Shown here: positions 55,761-64,000 of the stretch, one piece after another
Layout of the letters: each line of letters begins with the position of its first letter
Position numbering within the stretch: position 1 is the first letter of the stretch
NCBI GenBank assembly: GCA_018449595.1
Contig: JAAVUU010000001.1
Location: 868,001-932,000 of the forward strand
Direction: 5' to 3'
Length of the DNA stretch: 64,000 nucleotides
Source: Rhizobiales bacterium dw_265
Lineage (GTDB): Bacteria; Pseudomonadota; Alphaproteobacteria; Micropepsales; Micropepsaceae
The notes under the pieces: model-generated
Told to the model about the DNA's origin: nothing
Databases searched by the model: none
Seen by the model: only the letters and a program-made list of their open reading frames with translations
Made by a program: the position numbers and the translations under genes

Positions 55761-56404
55761 GCCGCCGGGCGCAGCCTTGCGCCGCGACTTGCCATCACTT
55801 CCATGCCGCGCGCCAGGCCGCGGGCATCGTCCAGGGCATTGTGGGCATGGCCGGCGAACGGCACACCCAGCCGGGGCGCGATATCGCAGGAATTCAGCCC
55901 GCGCGGGTCCAGGCCCTGCACCGCGAACCAGCCGCGCAAATCGTAGAACAGGGGCAGCGCGCGGGCCCCGGCGATGCCATAGAGCCGCAGGTTCTCGCGC
56001 AGCACATCCTCGTCGTGACCGAAAGCGGCGATGGGCCCGTCCGCCGCGAAGGCCAGGAAACGCGCATAGGCCGGGGCGAAATCCACGCCCTGCCGCGCCA
56101 CCATGGCGGCGGTGATGCCGGTGAGCTTCTCGAAATAGGGCGATGGCTCAGGATTGATGCGCGGCTTCACCAGCACATCGAATTCCTCCAGGATGCGGAA
56201 GCTGTCGGCGTCCAGCTTCACCGCCCCGATCTGCACCACTTCGCGGTATTCGCCCGGGGTCAGCCACTGCCGCGCCATGGAACATTCCCAGGCGGTGTAT
56301 TCCAGGTCGAAAACGGTGATGGTGGGTGACGCCAAGTCCGTGCCCCCAAGAAGCCCAGAAGAAATCCAGAAGAAATCCAAACCCAGATGACCGTGCGGAA
56401 TCAT
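55757..56404 (-). CDS. DEDDh 3'-5' exonuclease family protein
   Basis: 215 residues. Exo I motif VFDLEYTAWE (Asp-x-Glu), Exo II IAAFGHDEDVL, Exo III HNALDDARGLARG with the DEDDh His. This is the RNase T/oligoribonuclease-like fold, acting on DNA or RNA ends. The N-terminal 30 residues from ATG 56404 contain a GGATTTCTTCT tandem duplication and may be non-coding, with a true start nearer a TTG close to 56330. Confidence 0.82.
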   Translation of the reverse strand: MIPHGHLGLDFFWISSGLLGGTDLASPTITVFDLEYTAWECSMARQWLTPGEYREVVQIGAVKLDADSFRILEEFDVLVKPRINPEPSPYFEKLTGITAAMVARQGVDFAPAYARFLAFAADGPIAAFGHDEDVLRENLRLYGIAGARALPLFYDLRGWFAVQGLDPRGLNSCDIAPRLGVPFAGHAHNALDDARGLARGMEVMASRGARLRPAA

Positions 56405-56417
56405 CAACGGCTGCCCA

Positions 56418-56458
56418 TTAATACATTATTAAGGCTGTAAGTCTTAACGGTGGTTAAC
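56418..56458. promoter_or_regulatory. TTAA cluster, CtrA-type box
   Basis: TTAA-TACATTA-TTAA (56418-56432) has the exact N7 spacing of the CtrA box. Two further TTAAC half-sites follow at 56444 and 56454. It lies between the divergent exonuclease and membrane-protein genes. Confidence 0.5.
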
Positions 56459-56485
56459 GACAGCTTTGCGGCAGACGAGGCGGTT

Positions 56486-57175
56486 ATGGCTTTCACCCAC
56501 AGCAATGTCCCAAGCAACGCTTATGGCAACGCCGCGAGCGCCGTTTTCGATCCCGCCCCGCGACGCGATCCCGTCCCTTACGAGGCCCTGAACCGGCTGG
56601 ACCGCCTGCATGACGAGGCCGCCGCCAACCTGACATTGGGGCGTTTTCTCGCCCGCTCGTCCCAGGCCTGCATCGTGCTGATGCTGGCCGGGGCGCTGAC
56701 CCTGCTTTGGACCTCCCTGGCCGGCGGGGCGGCCAGCCTGAAGGCCGATTTCGGCTGGGCGGCGCTGGTCCTGATCGGCATCGTCGCCATGACCCGCACC
56801 TGCATCCGCGGCCATGCCCGCTCGCTCAGGCGGGTTCCGCTGCAGGAGGCGGCGTCGGACCTGCGGGTGCTGCTCTTATATACCGGCATGGCCTGGGGCG
56901 TGGGCGCCCTGCTGGTGATGCCCGGCCTGCCGGCCCCGGCTCTGGCTTTCGGCTTCGCCGCCCTGCCCTGCCTGGCCCTGGCGCTGATCCTGAAGGATGA
57001 AAAAGGCGTCATCGCCTTCACCTTGCCGGTGACGGTGACGACGGCGACCGCCGCGATGATGGGGGCCTGGCCGCTGGATATCTATGTCGCCGCAGCGGTT
57101 TCGCTGGCCGGCGCGGGCATAGCCCTGTTGCCCATGTTGCGGCGCGCCATGGACCCGGACGCGCATCTGGCCTGA
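56486..57175 (+). CDS. Hypothetical six-helix membrane protein
   Basis: 229 residues. A soluble N-terminus (to residue ~55) is followed by hydrophobic pairs ACIVLMLAGALTLLW, WAALVLIGIVAM, VLLLYTGMAWGVGALLV, ALAFGFAALPCLALALIL, VTTATAAMMGAW and AAAVSLAGAGIALLP. No family recognised. GAGG lies 5 nt before ATG 56486; GTG 56450 would add 12 residues. The TTAA cluster upstream suggests cell-cycle control (inference). Confidence 0.65.
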   Translation: MAFTHSNVPSNAYGNAASAVFDPAPRRDPVPYEALNRLDRLHDEAAANLTLGRFLARSSQACIVLMLAGALTLLWTSLAGGAASLKADFGWAALVLIGIVAMTRTCIRGHARSLRRVPLQEAASDLRVLLLYTGMAWGVGALLVMPGLPAPALAFGFAALPCLALALILKDEKGVIAFTLPVTVTTATAAMMGAWPLDIYVAAAVSLAGAGIALLPMLRRAMDPDAHLA

Positions 57176-57255
57176 CAGCCGCCGCTGTCGCCTTATCGCG
57201 GTAACGGCCGTTATACTGGGCCGTTACAATCACCGCGCTCCCCGCGAGGCCTGCC

Positions 57256-60200
57256 ATGACCGTCATGACCGCGATCCATTCCGCCGAAACCGATGCGGCG
57301 CGCGACGCCGGCCGGCGCATCGCCGAGGCCCGCGCCCTGGTCCCCGCCGGCGATGCCGGGTTGCTGGACTTTTTCGACGCGCTCTATGCCGGCGCCCTGC
57401 CCGACGATGTCCTGTCCACCCGCGCCGAGCGCCTGGCGGCCCTGGCGCGCGCGCTTTACGCCGAAGTCGCCCGGCACACGCCCGGCACCACCGATGTCGC
57501 GCTGCTGGACGATGACGAAACCCACGAGACCGTGCTGGTGGGCATCAATGACGACCGCCCCTTCCTGTTCGATTCCGCCCTGCAGGCCGCCATCGCCGGC
57601 GGGGCGCGCATCCGCACCGCCTTCCACCCCGTCATCGCCGTGGACGGCGCCGCCACCAGCGTCATCGCCCTGATCTGCAACGCCTTGACGGGCGCGCAGC
57701 GCGAGGCGCAGGCCGCCGCCCTGCGCGACGCCTTCGCGCAAGGCGCGGTGGCGGTGCGCGACTGGAAGGCGATGCTGGCGCGGCTGGCCACGGCGCGCAA
57801 CGACCTGGCGGGGCATCCCCCACTTATCAATGGAAGAGGGGGCGACATCACCGAGGACCTGGCTTTCCTCGACTGGCTGGGGAGCAATCATTTCACCTTC
57901 CTGGGGGCGCGCGACTATGTGCTGGCCAGGGACGGCGCCCATGGCATCCTGGAGCCGGTCAAGGGCAGCGGCCTTGGCGTGCTGGCCGATGAAGACACCC
58001 GGGTGATCCGCACCGGCCGCGAGGGCGTGGAACGCCGCGGACTGACCGCCGAGGTGCGCGCCTTCCTCGACAGTCCCGAGCCGCTGATCGTCACCAAGAG
58101 CCAGGCCCGCAGCCTGGTGCATCGCCGCGCCCATATGGACTATGTCGGCATCAAGACCTTCGACGCCGGCGGCGCCTTTGTCGGCGAGCGCCGCTTTGTC
58201 GGCCTGTTCACCTCCAACGCCTACAACGCCCAGCCGCGCACCATTCCGCTTCTGCGCCGCAAGATCGAGGCGGTGATGCACCGCGCCGGCCTGGCCCCGG
58301 CCAGCCATGACGGCAAGGCCCTGAGCCATATCCTGGACACTTTTCCCCGCGACGAGCTGTTCCAGATTTCGGTCGACGAACTCTACGAGATCGCCACCGG
58401 CATCCTGCAACTGGGCGGGCTGCCGCGGATCAAGCTGTTCCTGCGCTTCGACCGCTTCAACCGTTTCGTCTCGGCCATCCTGCTGGCGCCGCGCGACCAT
58501 ATCAACCTGCGCCTCCGCGACCAGATTCACGCCCTGCTGGCATCCGCCCTGAACGGCCGCCCCAGCGCGGTGGAGACCGTGGTGACCGACAGCGCCCTGA
58601 TCCGGCTGCATTATGTCGTCGGCCGCAATGACGGCCCCTTGCCCCCGCTGGATGTGCGCGCGCTGGAGCACCAGGTCGCCGGGCTGATCGAGACCTGGGA
58701 AGACGGACTGACCACCGCCTTGTGCGCCGTCCATGGCCGCAACCAGGGCTATGCCCGCCTCGCCGCGCTGGCGCCGAAATTCTCCCCCGCCTACCAGGAC
58801 GCCTTTCCGGCGCATGAAGGCGCGCGCGACCTCGCCATCCTGGAGGCCATCGCCGCCGCCGACGGGCTGAAGCTGCGCGCCAAGGTGTGGCGCAAGGAGG
58901 GCGACGGCGCCCCCGCCCTGCGCATGAAGCTGTATGTGCTGGGCGATGTGCTGCCGCTGTCGGCCTCGCTGCCGGTGTTCGAGAATCTGGGCCTGCGCGT
59001 CATCGCCGAGGATTCCTATCCCGTCTCCTTCACCACCGATGGCGCCCCGGATCATCCATGGCGGCAGGAGGCGGTGATCCTGGACTTCATCATGGAGCGC
59101 GCCGACGGCGTGGTGGTGCGGCTGGACGACATCCGCCAACTGCTGGAAGACGCCTTTCATGCCGTGCAGCGCGGCGATGCCGAAAGCGACGGCTTCAACC
59201 GGCTGGTGATCGGCGCAGGCCTGGCCTGGCGCGACGTCACCATCCTGCGCGCCGCGGGCAAGTTCCTGCGCCAGGCGGCGATGACCTTCAGCCTGGCCTA
59301 TATGCAGCAGGCGCTGGTGCGCAATCCCGATGTCGCCCGGCTGCTGGCGGAACTGTTTTACCGGCGCAACGATCCGGCCCTGGGCGGCGAGCGCGAGGCC
59401 GCCGTGCTGGAGACCGAAAGCCGCATCGAGGCGGCGCTGAAGGAAGTGCCCTCGCTGGACGATGACCGCATCATCCGCCGCTTCAAGAATGTGATGGATG
59501 CGGTGCTGCGGACCAATTTCTTCCAGCCGGATCGCCCCGCTTTGGCGATGAAGTTCGACAGCGCCAGGCTGGACGAACTGCCGGCGCCGCGCCCGTGGCG
59601 GGAAATCTTCGTTTACTCTCCCGCCATCGAGGGCGTGCATCTGCGCTTCGGCCGCATCGCCCGCGGCGGCATCCGCTGGTCCGACCGGCGCGAGGATTTC
59701 CGCACCGAGATCCTGGGCCTGGTCAAGGCGCAGCAGGTCAAGAACGCCGTGATCGTGCCGGTGGGCGCCAAGGGCGGCTTCTATCCCAAGCTGATGCCGG
59801 CCAATCCCTCGCGCGACGTGTTCATGGCCGCCGGCACCGCCGCCTACAAGACCTTCATCAATGCTTTGCTCGACGTCACCGACAATCTCGACCGCGACGG
59901 GGTGATCGTGCCGCCGCCGGAGGTGCTGCGCCCCGATGGCGACGATCCCTATCTGGTGGTCGCCGCCGACAAGGGCACCGCCACCTTCAGCGACATCGCC
60001 AACGGCATCGCGCTGGAGCGCGGTTTCTGGCTGGGCGATGCGTTCGCTTCGGGAGGAAGCGTCGGCTATGACCACAAGAAGATGGGCATCACCGCCCGCG
60101 GCGCCTGGGAAGCGGTCAAGCGCCACTTCCGCGAACTGGGCAGCGATATCCAGTCCAGCGACTTCACCGTCATCGGCGTGGGCGACATGTCGGGCGACGT

Positions 60201-62016
60201 GTTCGGCAACGGCATGCTCTTGTCGCGGCATATCCGCCTGGTCGCGGCCTTCGATCATCGCCATATCTTTCTGGACCCCGATGCGTCCACCGAAGCCGCG
60301 TTCCAGGAACGGATGCGCATCTTCAACCTGCCGCGCTCAACCTGGGACGATTACAATCGCGACCTGATCGGGCCCGGCGGCGGCGTCTTCTCCCGCGCCC
60401 TCAAGCAAATCCCTTTGTCGCCGCAGGTGAAGGTGCTGATCGGCACAAGCGCCGACACCTTGTCGCCGCCCGACCTGATTCACGCTTTGCTGAAAGCCCA
60501 GACCGACTTGTTGTGGTTCGGCGGCATCGGCACCTACATCAAGGCCGCCTCGCAATCCGACCTGGAAGTGGGCGACCGCGCCAATGACGCGGTGCGGGTC
60601 AATGGCGGCGACATCCGCGCCCGGGTGGTCGGCGAAGGCGCCAATCTGGGCGCCACCCAGTTGGGACGCATCGAATATGCCCGCGCCGGCGGACGCATCG
60701 ATACCGACGCGGTGGACAATTCCGCCGGCGTGGACACCTCCGACCATGAAGTGAACATCAAGATCCTGCTGGGCGGGCCGGTGATGCGCGGCGAATTGCC
60801 GGAAGACAAACGCAACGCCCTGCTCGCCTCTCTGACCGACGATGTCGCTGCCCATGTGCTGGCGGACAATTACAACCAGACGCTGGCCCTGTCGGTGGCG
60901 GAGTTGCGCGGCAGCCGCGATCTCGACGCCCATGGCCGGCTGATGCGCGACCTGGAAGAACGCGGCAAGCTGGACCGGGCGGTGGAATTCCTGCCCGGCG
61001 AAAGCCAGATGAAGGCGCTGGCCCAGGCCGGCAAGGCGCTGACCCGGCCCGAACTGTCGGTGCTGCTGGCCTATGCCAAGCTGGATCTCGATGCCCAGGT
61101 GCTGGACAGCGACCTGCCCGACGATCCCGCTTTCGCGGCCCTGCTGACCGGCTATTTCCCGCCCGGCGCGGTGGGCGCCTTCCCGGACGAGCCGGAACGG
61201 CATCGCCTCAAGCGCGAGATCGTCTCCACCGTGCTGATTAACGCCATCGTCAACCTGGCGGGTCCGGTCTTCGTGCTGCGCACCCGCGAGGTCACGGGGC
61301 TGGGCGGCGCACAGGTGGCGCGCGGCTTTGTGCTGGCCGATGGCGCCTTCGGGCTTTCGGCACTCAAGACCCGGATCGACGCGCTGGACCTGAAAGTGGC
61401 CGCCCCGGTCCAGACCCGGCTTTATGCCGAAATCGCCGACCAGTTCCGCCGCGCCACACGCTGGCTGCTGGCGCATGTGCCCGGCGATGCCGCCATCGCC
61501 GACACCGTGGCGCAGTATCGCGCCGGGGTGGAGGCGTTGCGTGAAAGCCATGTCCTGAGCGATGACGACAACAGCCGCATCGCCGAACTGACAGGAGCGG
61601 GCGTGCCGGAAGACCTGGCGCGCGACATGGTGCTGCTGCCGGCGCTGGCGGCGGCGCTGGACGTGGCGCTGCTGGCGCAGGCGGTGAAGATGACGCCGGA
61701 AAAAACCGCGGCCCTGTATTTCGAACTCGGCGACCGCATCGGCCTCAGCCGGTTGCGCGGACTGGCAGGCCAATACGCTCCGCCGGAACATTGGGACCGG
61801 CTGGCGCTGCGGCGGCTGATGGACGACATCTCCGCCACCCAGCGCGGCATCGCCCAACAGCTGCTGACGGATGGCGGCACCGTCGAGGATTGGGCGCAGA
61901 GCCAGGACAAGGCGCTGGACCGCACCCGCGCCTTCCTCGCCACCCTGGAAGGCAGCGGCGAACTTTCCATCGCCAAGCTGATGCTGGCCGCCAGCCAGAT
62001 CCGCAGCCTGGCTTGA
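57256..62016 (+). CDS. NAD-specific glutamate dehydrogenase, large (GDH180) type
   Basis: 1586-residue catabolic enzyme converting glutamate to 2-oxoglutarate. N-terminal ACT-like regulatory parts precede the catalytic core RIARGGIRWSDRREDFRTE, QQVKNAVIVPVGAKGGFYPK and the Rossmann segment IGVGDMSGDVFGNGMLLS; the C-terminal helical domain is complete. These enzymes are usually allosterically controlled. ATG 57256 with GAGG upstream. Near residue 190 a local GGA AGA GGG run breaks the usual codon preference. A hairpin ends the gene at 62026-62078. Confidence 0.95.
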   Translation: MTVMTAIHSAETDAARDAGRRIAEARALVPAGDAGLLDFFDALYAGALPDDVLSTRAERLAALARALYAEVARHTPGTTDVALLDDDETHETVLVGINDDRPFLFDSALQAAIAGGARIRTAFHPVIAVDGAATSVIALICNALTGAQREAQAAALRDAFAQGAVAVRDWKAMLARLATARNDLAGHPPLINGRGGDITEDLAFLDWLGSNHFTFLGARDYVLARDGAHGILEPVKGSGLGVLADEDTRVIRTGREGVERRGLTAEVRAFLDSPEPLIVTKSQARSLVHRRAHMDYVGIKTFDAGGAFVGERRFVGLFTSNAYNAQPRTIPLLRRKIEAVMHRAGLAPASHDGKALSHILDTFPRDELFQISVDELYEIATGILQLGGLPRIKLFLRFDRFNRFVSAILLAPRDHINLRLRDQIHALLASALNGRPSAVETVVTDSALIRLHYVVGRNDGPLPPLDVRALEHQVAGLIETWEDGLTTALCAVHGRNQGYARLAALAPKFSPAYQDAFPAHEGARDLAILEAIAAADGLKLRAKVWRKEGDGAPALRMKLYVLGDVLPLSASLPVFENLGLRVIAEDSYPVSFTTDGAPDHPWRQEAVILDFIMERADGVVVRLDDIRQLLEDAFHAVQRGDAESDGFNRLVIGAGLAWRDVTILRAAGKFLRQAAMTFSLAYMQQALVRNPDVARLLAELFYRRNDPALGGEREAAVLETESRIEAALKEVPSLDDDRIIRRFKNVMDAVLRTNFFQPDRPALAMKFDSARLDELPAPRPWREIFVYSPAIEGVHLRFGRIARGGIRWSDRREDFRTEILGLVKAQQVKNAVIVPVGAKGGFYPKLMPANPSRDVFMAAGTAAYKTFINALLDVTDNLDRDGVIVPPPEVLRPDGDDPYLVVAADKGTATFSDIANGIALERGFWLGDAFASGGSVGYDHKKMGITARGAWEAVKRHFRELGSDIQSSDFTVIGVGDMSGDVFGNGMLLSRHIRLVAAFDHRHIFLDPDASTEAAFQERMRIFNLPRSTWDDYNRDLIGPGGGVFSRALKQIPLSPQVKVLIGTSADTLSPPDLIHALLKAQTDLLWFGGIGTYIKAASQSDLEVGDRANDAVRVNGGDIRARVVGEGANLGATQLGRIEYARAGGRIDTDAVDNSAGVDTSDHEVNIKILLGGPVMRGELPEDKRNALLASLTDDVAAHVLADNYNQTLALSVAELRGSRDLDAHGRLMRDLEERGKLDRAVEFLPGESQMKALAQAGKALTRPELSVLLAYAKLDLDAQVLDSDLPDDPAFAALLTGYFPPGAVGAFPDEPERHRLKREIVSTVLINAIVNLAGPVFVLRTREVTGLGGAQVARGFVLADGAFGLSALKTRIDALDLKVAAPVQTRLYAEIADQFRRATRWLLAHVPGDAAIADTVAQYRAGVEALRESHVLSDDDNSRIAELTGAGVPEDLARDMVLLPALAAALDVALLAQAVKMTPEKTAALYFELGDRIGLSRLRGLAGQYAPPEHWDRLALRRLMDDISATQRGIAQQLLTDGGTVEDWAQSQDKALDRTRAFLATLEGSGELSIAKLMLAASQIRSLA

Positions 62017-62025
62017 TCCATCGCG

Positions 62026-62078
62026 CGGCGGTCGTCCGCCCGGATATTTGTCTCAATACCGTCCGGGCGCGACCGCCG
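62026..62078. repeat. Hairpin after glutamate dehydrogenase
   Basis: CGGCGGTCG (62026-62034) with CGACCGCCG (62070-62078) and CGCCCGGA with TCCGGGCG, a 17-bp stem with a 2-nt bulge. No T-run follows. Confidence 0.6.
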
Positions 62079-62088
62079 GGGATATGAG

Positions 62089-62750
62089 ATGCGGAATTCG
62101 GTAAAACTGGCATTGGGCGTCTGCGCTTTCGCACTATAAGGCAAGGGCGCGTCTACACGGGGCTGGACACCCTCACCGGCTATTACGACAAGCTCAAGAA
62201 AAGCGGCACCTCGATCAATGTGATCTCCTATGTCGCCGAGGAGCAGTTGCGCCGGGTGGTGATGGGCTATTCCGATGCCGATCCCACCCCGGAACAGATG
62301 GCCCGGATGGAGGCGCTGCCGGCGCGCTCGATGCGGGAAGGCGCGGGCGGCCTGGTGACGCTGTATGATTCCGGCGGCCCGCCGCATCCCGACGAAGCCA
62401 TCGCCCTGGCCAAGGTCGCGGCCCAGTATGGCAGCAACTACACCACCCAGATCGGCGGCGAAGGCTATCAGGAGGAAAAGGAACTCAACTTCGCCATCCG
62501 CGTCGGCCGCGAGGCGCATATCCTGGGCTTGCCGGATCGCGGCCAACTGAAGGTGGGCTATTGGGCCGATGTCACCTTGTTCGATCCCGACACGGTGGCG
62601 CCCACCAACAGCTATGAACACCCGCAGTCCTACGTCAAAGGCATCCCCTATGTGATCGTCAATGGCGTGACGGTGGTGGACAAGGGCAAGCATGCGGGGG
62701 CACGGCCGGGCGTGCCGATTTTGGGGCACGGCGCCAAGGGCAAAAGCTAA
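62089..62750 (+). pseudogene. Decayed N-acyl-D-amino-acid deacylase (amidohydrolase)
   Basis: ATG 62089 with GGGG upstream starts a signal-peptide-like stretch (MRNSVKLALGVCAFAL) that hits TAA at 62137. From about 62151 a second frame resumes as VYTGLDTLTGYYDKLKKSG, then NVISYVAEEQLRRVVMGY, SMREGAGGLVT and GSNYTTQIGGEGY, all D-aminoacylase-like, and then jumps to the C-terminal part GQLKVGYWADVTLFDPDTV, VNGVTVVDKG and ARPGVPI. The N-terminal metal-binding HxH strand and roughly 200 central residues of the usual ~550 are missing. A fragment from GTG 62220 could still be translated but should be inactive. Confidence 0.75.
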
Positions 62751-63361
62751 AAGCCGGCGGCCTTGCCGATATAGAGTTCGATCAGGCCGCTGAACCAGGC
62801 GATGAAGGCGTCGCGCGCCGCCGCCTCGTCATCGCTGCCCGAGCGGCGCAGGCGCGGGCCGATCAGGGCGTCGCCGAAAGCGGCGATGGTGGTCAGATGC
62901 ACCACCCGGCGTGTGTCCTCGATGTCGGGGACATGGCCGGGCTGGGCCAGCGCCAGCCGCACCTTGTGCAGCGACTCCACCACGGTCTCGAACATGCCCA
63001 GCCGCGCGCCTTCCGGCGGCGCCTCCTGCGACTGCATCAGCCAGATCAGCCGCTGCGCCAGGCCGCCGCGATAGGCGGCGAAGGTGGCCTTGATGCTCTC
63101 ATCGCCGGACTGCGCGTTCATGCGTTCCAGCACGCTGGCGGTCAGCGCCTCCAGGCCGCGCAGGTTCAATTCGCGCAACAGCCCTTCGCGGCTGCCGAAG
63201 TGATGCAGGATGGTGGGGTGGGAGACACCGGCCTGGCGCGCCACATCCTGCAGCCGCAAGGCGGCGGGGCCGCCGTCGCCGATCGCCGCCTCGGCCGCAT
63301 CCAGGATCAGGGCGCGGGCGTCCTCGGGGCGGCGGCGGATGCGTTTTTCCTGCTCAGGCAA
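62747..63361 (-). CDS. TetR-family transcriptional regulator
   Basis: 204 residues. HTH: ALILDAAEAAIGDGGPAALR, LQDVARQAGVSHPTILHHFG with recognition helix HPTILHHFGSREGLL. The start codon is TTG at 63361; no better start is in frame. It is divergent from the coq4-like gene with a 26-bp palindrome between, so it probably represses itself and its neighbour. Its stop overlaps the pseudogene stop (CTAA). Confidence 0.88.
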   Translation of the reverse strand: MPEQEKRIRRRPEDARALILDAAEAAIGDGGPAALRLQDVARQAGVSHPTILHHFGSREGLLRELNLRGLEALTASVLERMNAQSGDESIKATFAAYRGGLAQRLIWLMQSQEAPPEGARLGMFETVVESLHKVRLALAQPGHVPDIEDTRRVVHLTTIAAFGDALIGPRLRRSGSDDEAAARDAFIAWFSGLIELYIGKAAGF

Positions 63362-63371
63362 CGGTTTTTCT

Positions 63372-63397
63372 CACTATTGACAATTTTGTAGATAGTG
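63372..63397. promoter_or_regulatory. TetR operator over the coq4-like promoter
   Basis: CACTAT-TGACAATTTTGTAG-ATAGTG is a 26-bp palindrome with 10 of 13 base pairs symmetric. It covers the -35 TTGACA (63377-63382); ATATTG follows after 17 bp as a weak -10 for the coq4-like gene. Confidence 0.6.
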
Positions 63398-63431
63398 CCA
63401 TATTGATGGTGGGTTTCAAGGACGTTCCACC

Positions 63432-64000
63432 ATGCTGGCACAACAAACGCTGTCCCTGGTCACTATAGATACCCGCCTGCGCCCGCTCGAGGCCATTCGC
63501 GCCGTGCGCGCCCTGATGGCCGATCCGGAAGACACCAGCCAGATCTTCACCATCTTCCGCGCCATGCGCGGCCGCTCGGGCATCCGGGCCTTTCGCCGCT
63601 TCGCCGCCAGCCCCACCGGCGCGCAAGTGCTGGCCGAGCGCCGCCGCCTGCTGGGCACCCTGAACGACCGCCGCGCCCTTGCCGCCCTGCCCGCCGGTTC
63701 GATGGGCCGCGCCTATCTCGATTTCATGGAAACCGAAAACCTCACCGCCGCCGGGCTGGTGCAGGCGTCGCAGGCCTGGGAAAAAGACGCCGTGCCGCCG
63801 GAGGTGTCGCTGTTCCGCGACCGCATGCGCGACGCCCATGACCTGACCCATATCCTGAGCGGCTATGGCCGCGACGGGCTGGGCGAGTTGTGCCTGCTGG
63901 CCTTCATGCATGCCCATAGCCGCAACCTGGGCCAGTTGCTGATCGTGGCGATGAGCTGGACGCGGCTGCCCAAGGCGGCGCGCGCCGCCGTGCTCGAAGG
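63432..64000 (+). CDS. Coq4-family protein, 5' part
   Basis: First 189 residues of a gene running off the right edge. The Coq4 zinc motif HDLTHILSGYGRDGLGE (HDxxH...E) is intact, followed by LLAFMHAHSRNLGQLL. Coq4 homologues take part in ubiquinone synthesis, with reported decarboxylation/hydroxylation of the ring C1 position. Separate control by a TetR regulator is unusual for a core ubiquinone gene and may point to a specialised quinone role (inference). Confidence 0.85.
   Translation, partial: MLAQQTLSLVTIDTRLRPLEAIRAVRALMADPEDTSQIFTIFRAMRGRSGIRAFRRFAASPTGAQVLAERRRLLGTLNDRRALAALPAGSMGRAYLDFMETENLTAAGLVQASQAWEKDAVPPEVSLFRDRMRDAHDLTHILSGYGRDGLGELCLLAFMHAHSRNLGQLLIVAMSWTRLPKAARAAVLE

Noticed and set aside
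57820..57846. Possible repeat insertion in the glutamate dehydrogenase gene (CCCCC...GGGGG with rare GGA AGA codons)
   Set aside because: The stem is only 5 bp, no second copy was seen, and the protein length fits the family, so insertion is not supported.
57211..60264. 1017-codon open frame on the minus strand across glutamate dehydrogenase
   Set aside because: Antisense shadow; the plus strand holds all family signatures.

Overview
The window is high-GC, densely packed bacterial chromosome that reads as Alphaproteobacteria, probably a Caulobacterales/Rhizomicrobium-like heterotroph (inference). The reasons are the PhaR-type polyhydroxybutyrate genes, the fau / 6S RNA / zapA locus, the dapF-mtaB-ftsY-yciB and ccmABCDG blocks next to acnA, DUF4164 and DUF4908 proteins, an Irr/ICE-like iron box, CtrA-like TTAA boxes, and many short GTCATGG...CCATGAC palindromic repeats between genes. 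No rRNA, tRNA, CRISPR array, prophage or insertion sequence was seen.

Layout. 0-5 kb: C-terminus of a subclass B3 metallo-beta-lactamase, an ahpC-ahpD peroxide defence pair, a LigB-type dioxygenase, an aldo/keto reductase, a YmdB-type phosphodiesterase and 5-formyl-THF cyclo-ligase. 5-6 kb: 6S RNA, zapA and a small coiled-coil protein. 6-12 kb: central carbon block tkt-gap-pgk-fba with thiE translationally coupled to it. 12-16.5 kb: S41 peptidase, small membrane protein, efp, inositol monophosphatase, flavin reductase, glutathione-dependent formaldehyde dehydrogenase. 16.5-23.3 kb: OmpA-like envelope protein, MFS exporter, a DUF2141/outer-membrane pair under a BlaI/CopY-like box, mdh, and a csoR operon with a methionine-rich outer-membrane protein. 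23.3-27.4 kb: HU and the conserved rplS-trmD-rimM-rpsP-ffh run.

27.4-35 kb is the main accessory stretch: a heavily structured intergenic region, three tandem Tat-exported SMP-30/gluconolactonase-like paralogues with an MgtC-family gene between copies 2 and 3, a 43-codon gene with its own terminator, an orphan Flp pilin and a prolyl oligopeptidase. It lies between ffh and dapF. 35-43 kb: dapF-mtaB-ftsY-yciB, a MarR regulator and, on the opposite strand, ccmABCD-ccmG. 43-46 kb: phaB and phaA opposite phaR. 46-52 kb: an EAL phosphodiesterase with a degenerate GGDEF domain, two overlapping convergent hypothetical genes and acnA. 52-64 kb: DUF4908 protein, Old Yellow Enzyme, NHL propeller, cupin, DEDD exonuclease, a membrane protein behind a TTAA cluster, the giant NAD-glutamate dehydrogenase, a decayed D-aminoacylase, and a TetR/coq4 divergent pair sharing a palindromic operator.

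The most interesting signals are regulatory and repeat-based: the ICE box at ahpC, the CsoR operator fused to a ribosome-binding site, covarying terminators inside the 3' ends of the SMP-30 paralogues, the inverted-repeat cluster upstream of them, a repeat element translated inside ccmA, and the TTAA cluster near 56.4 kb. All start sites and family names come from reading the sequence; no search was run.
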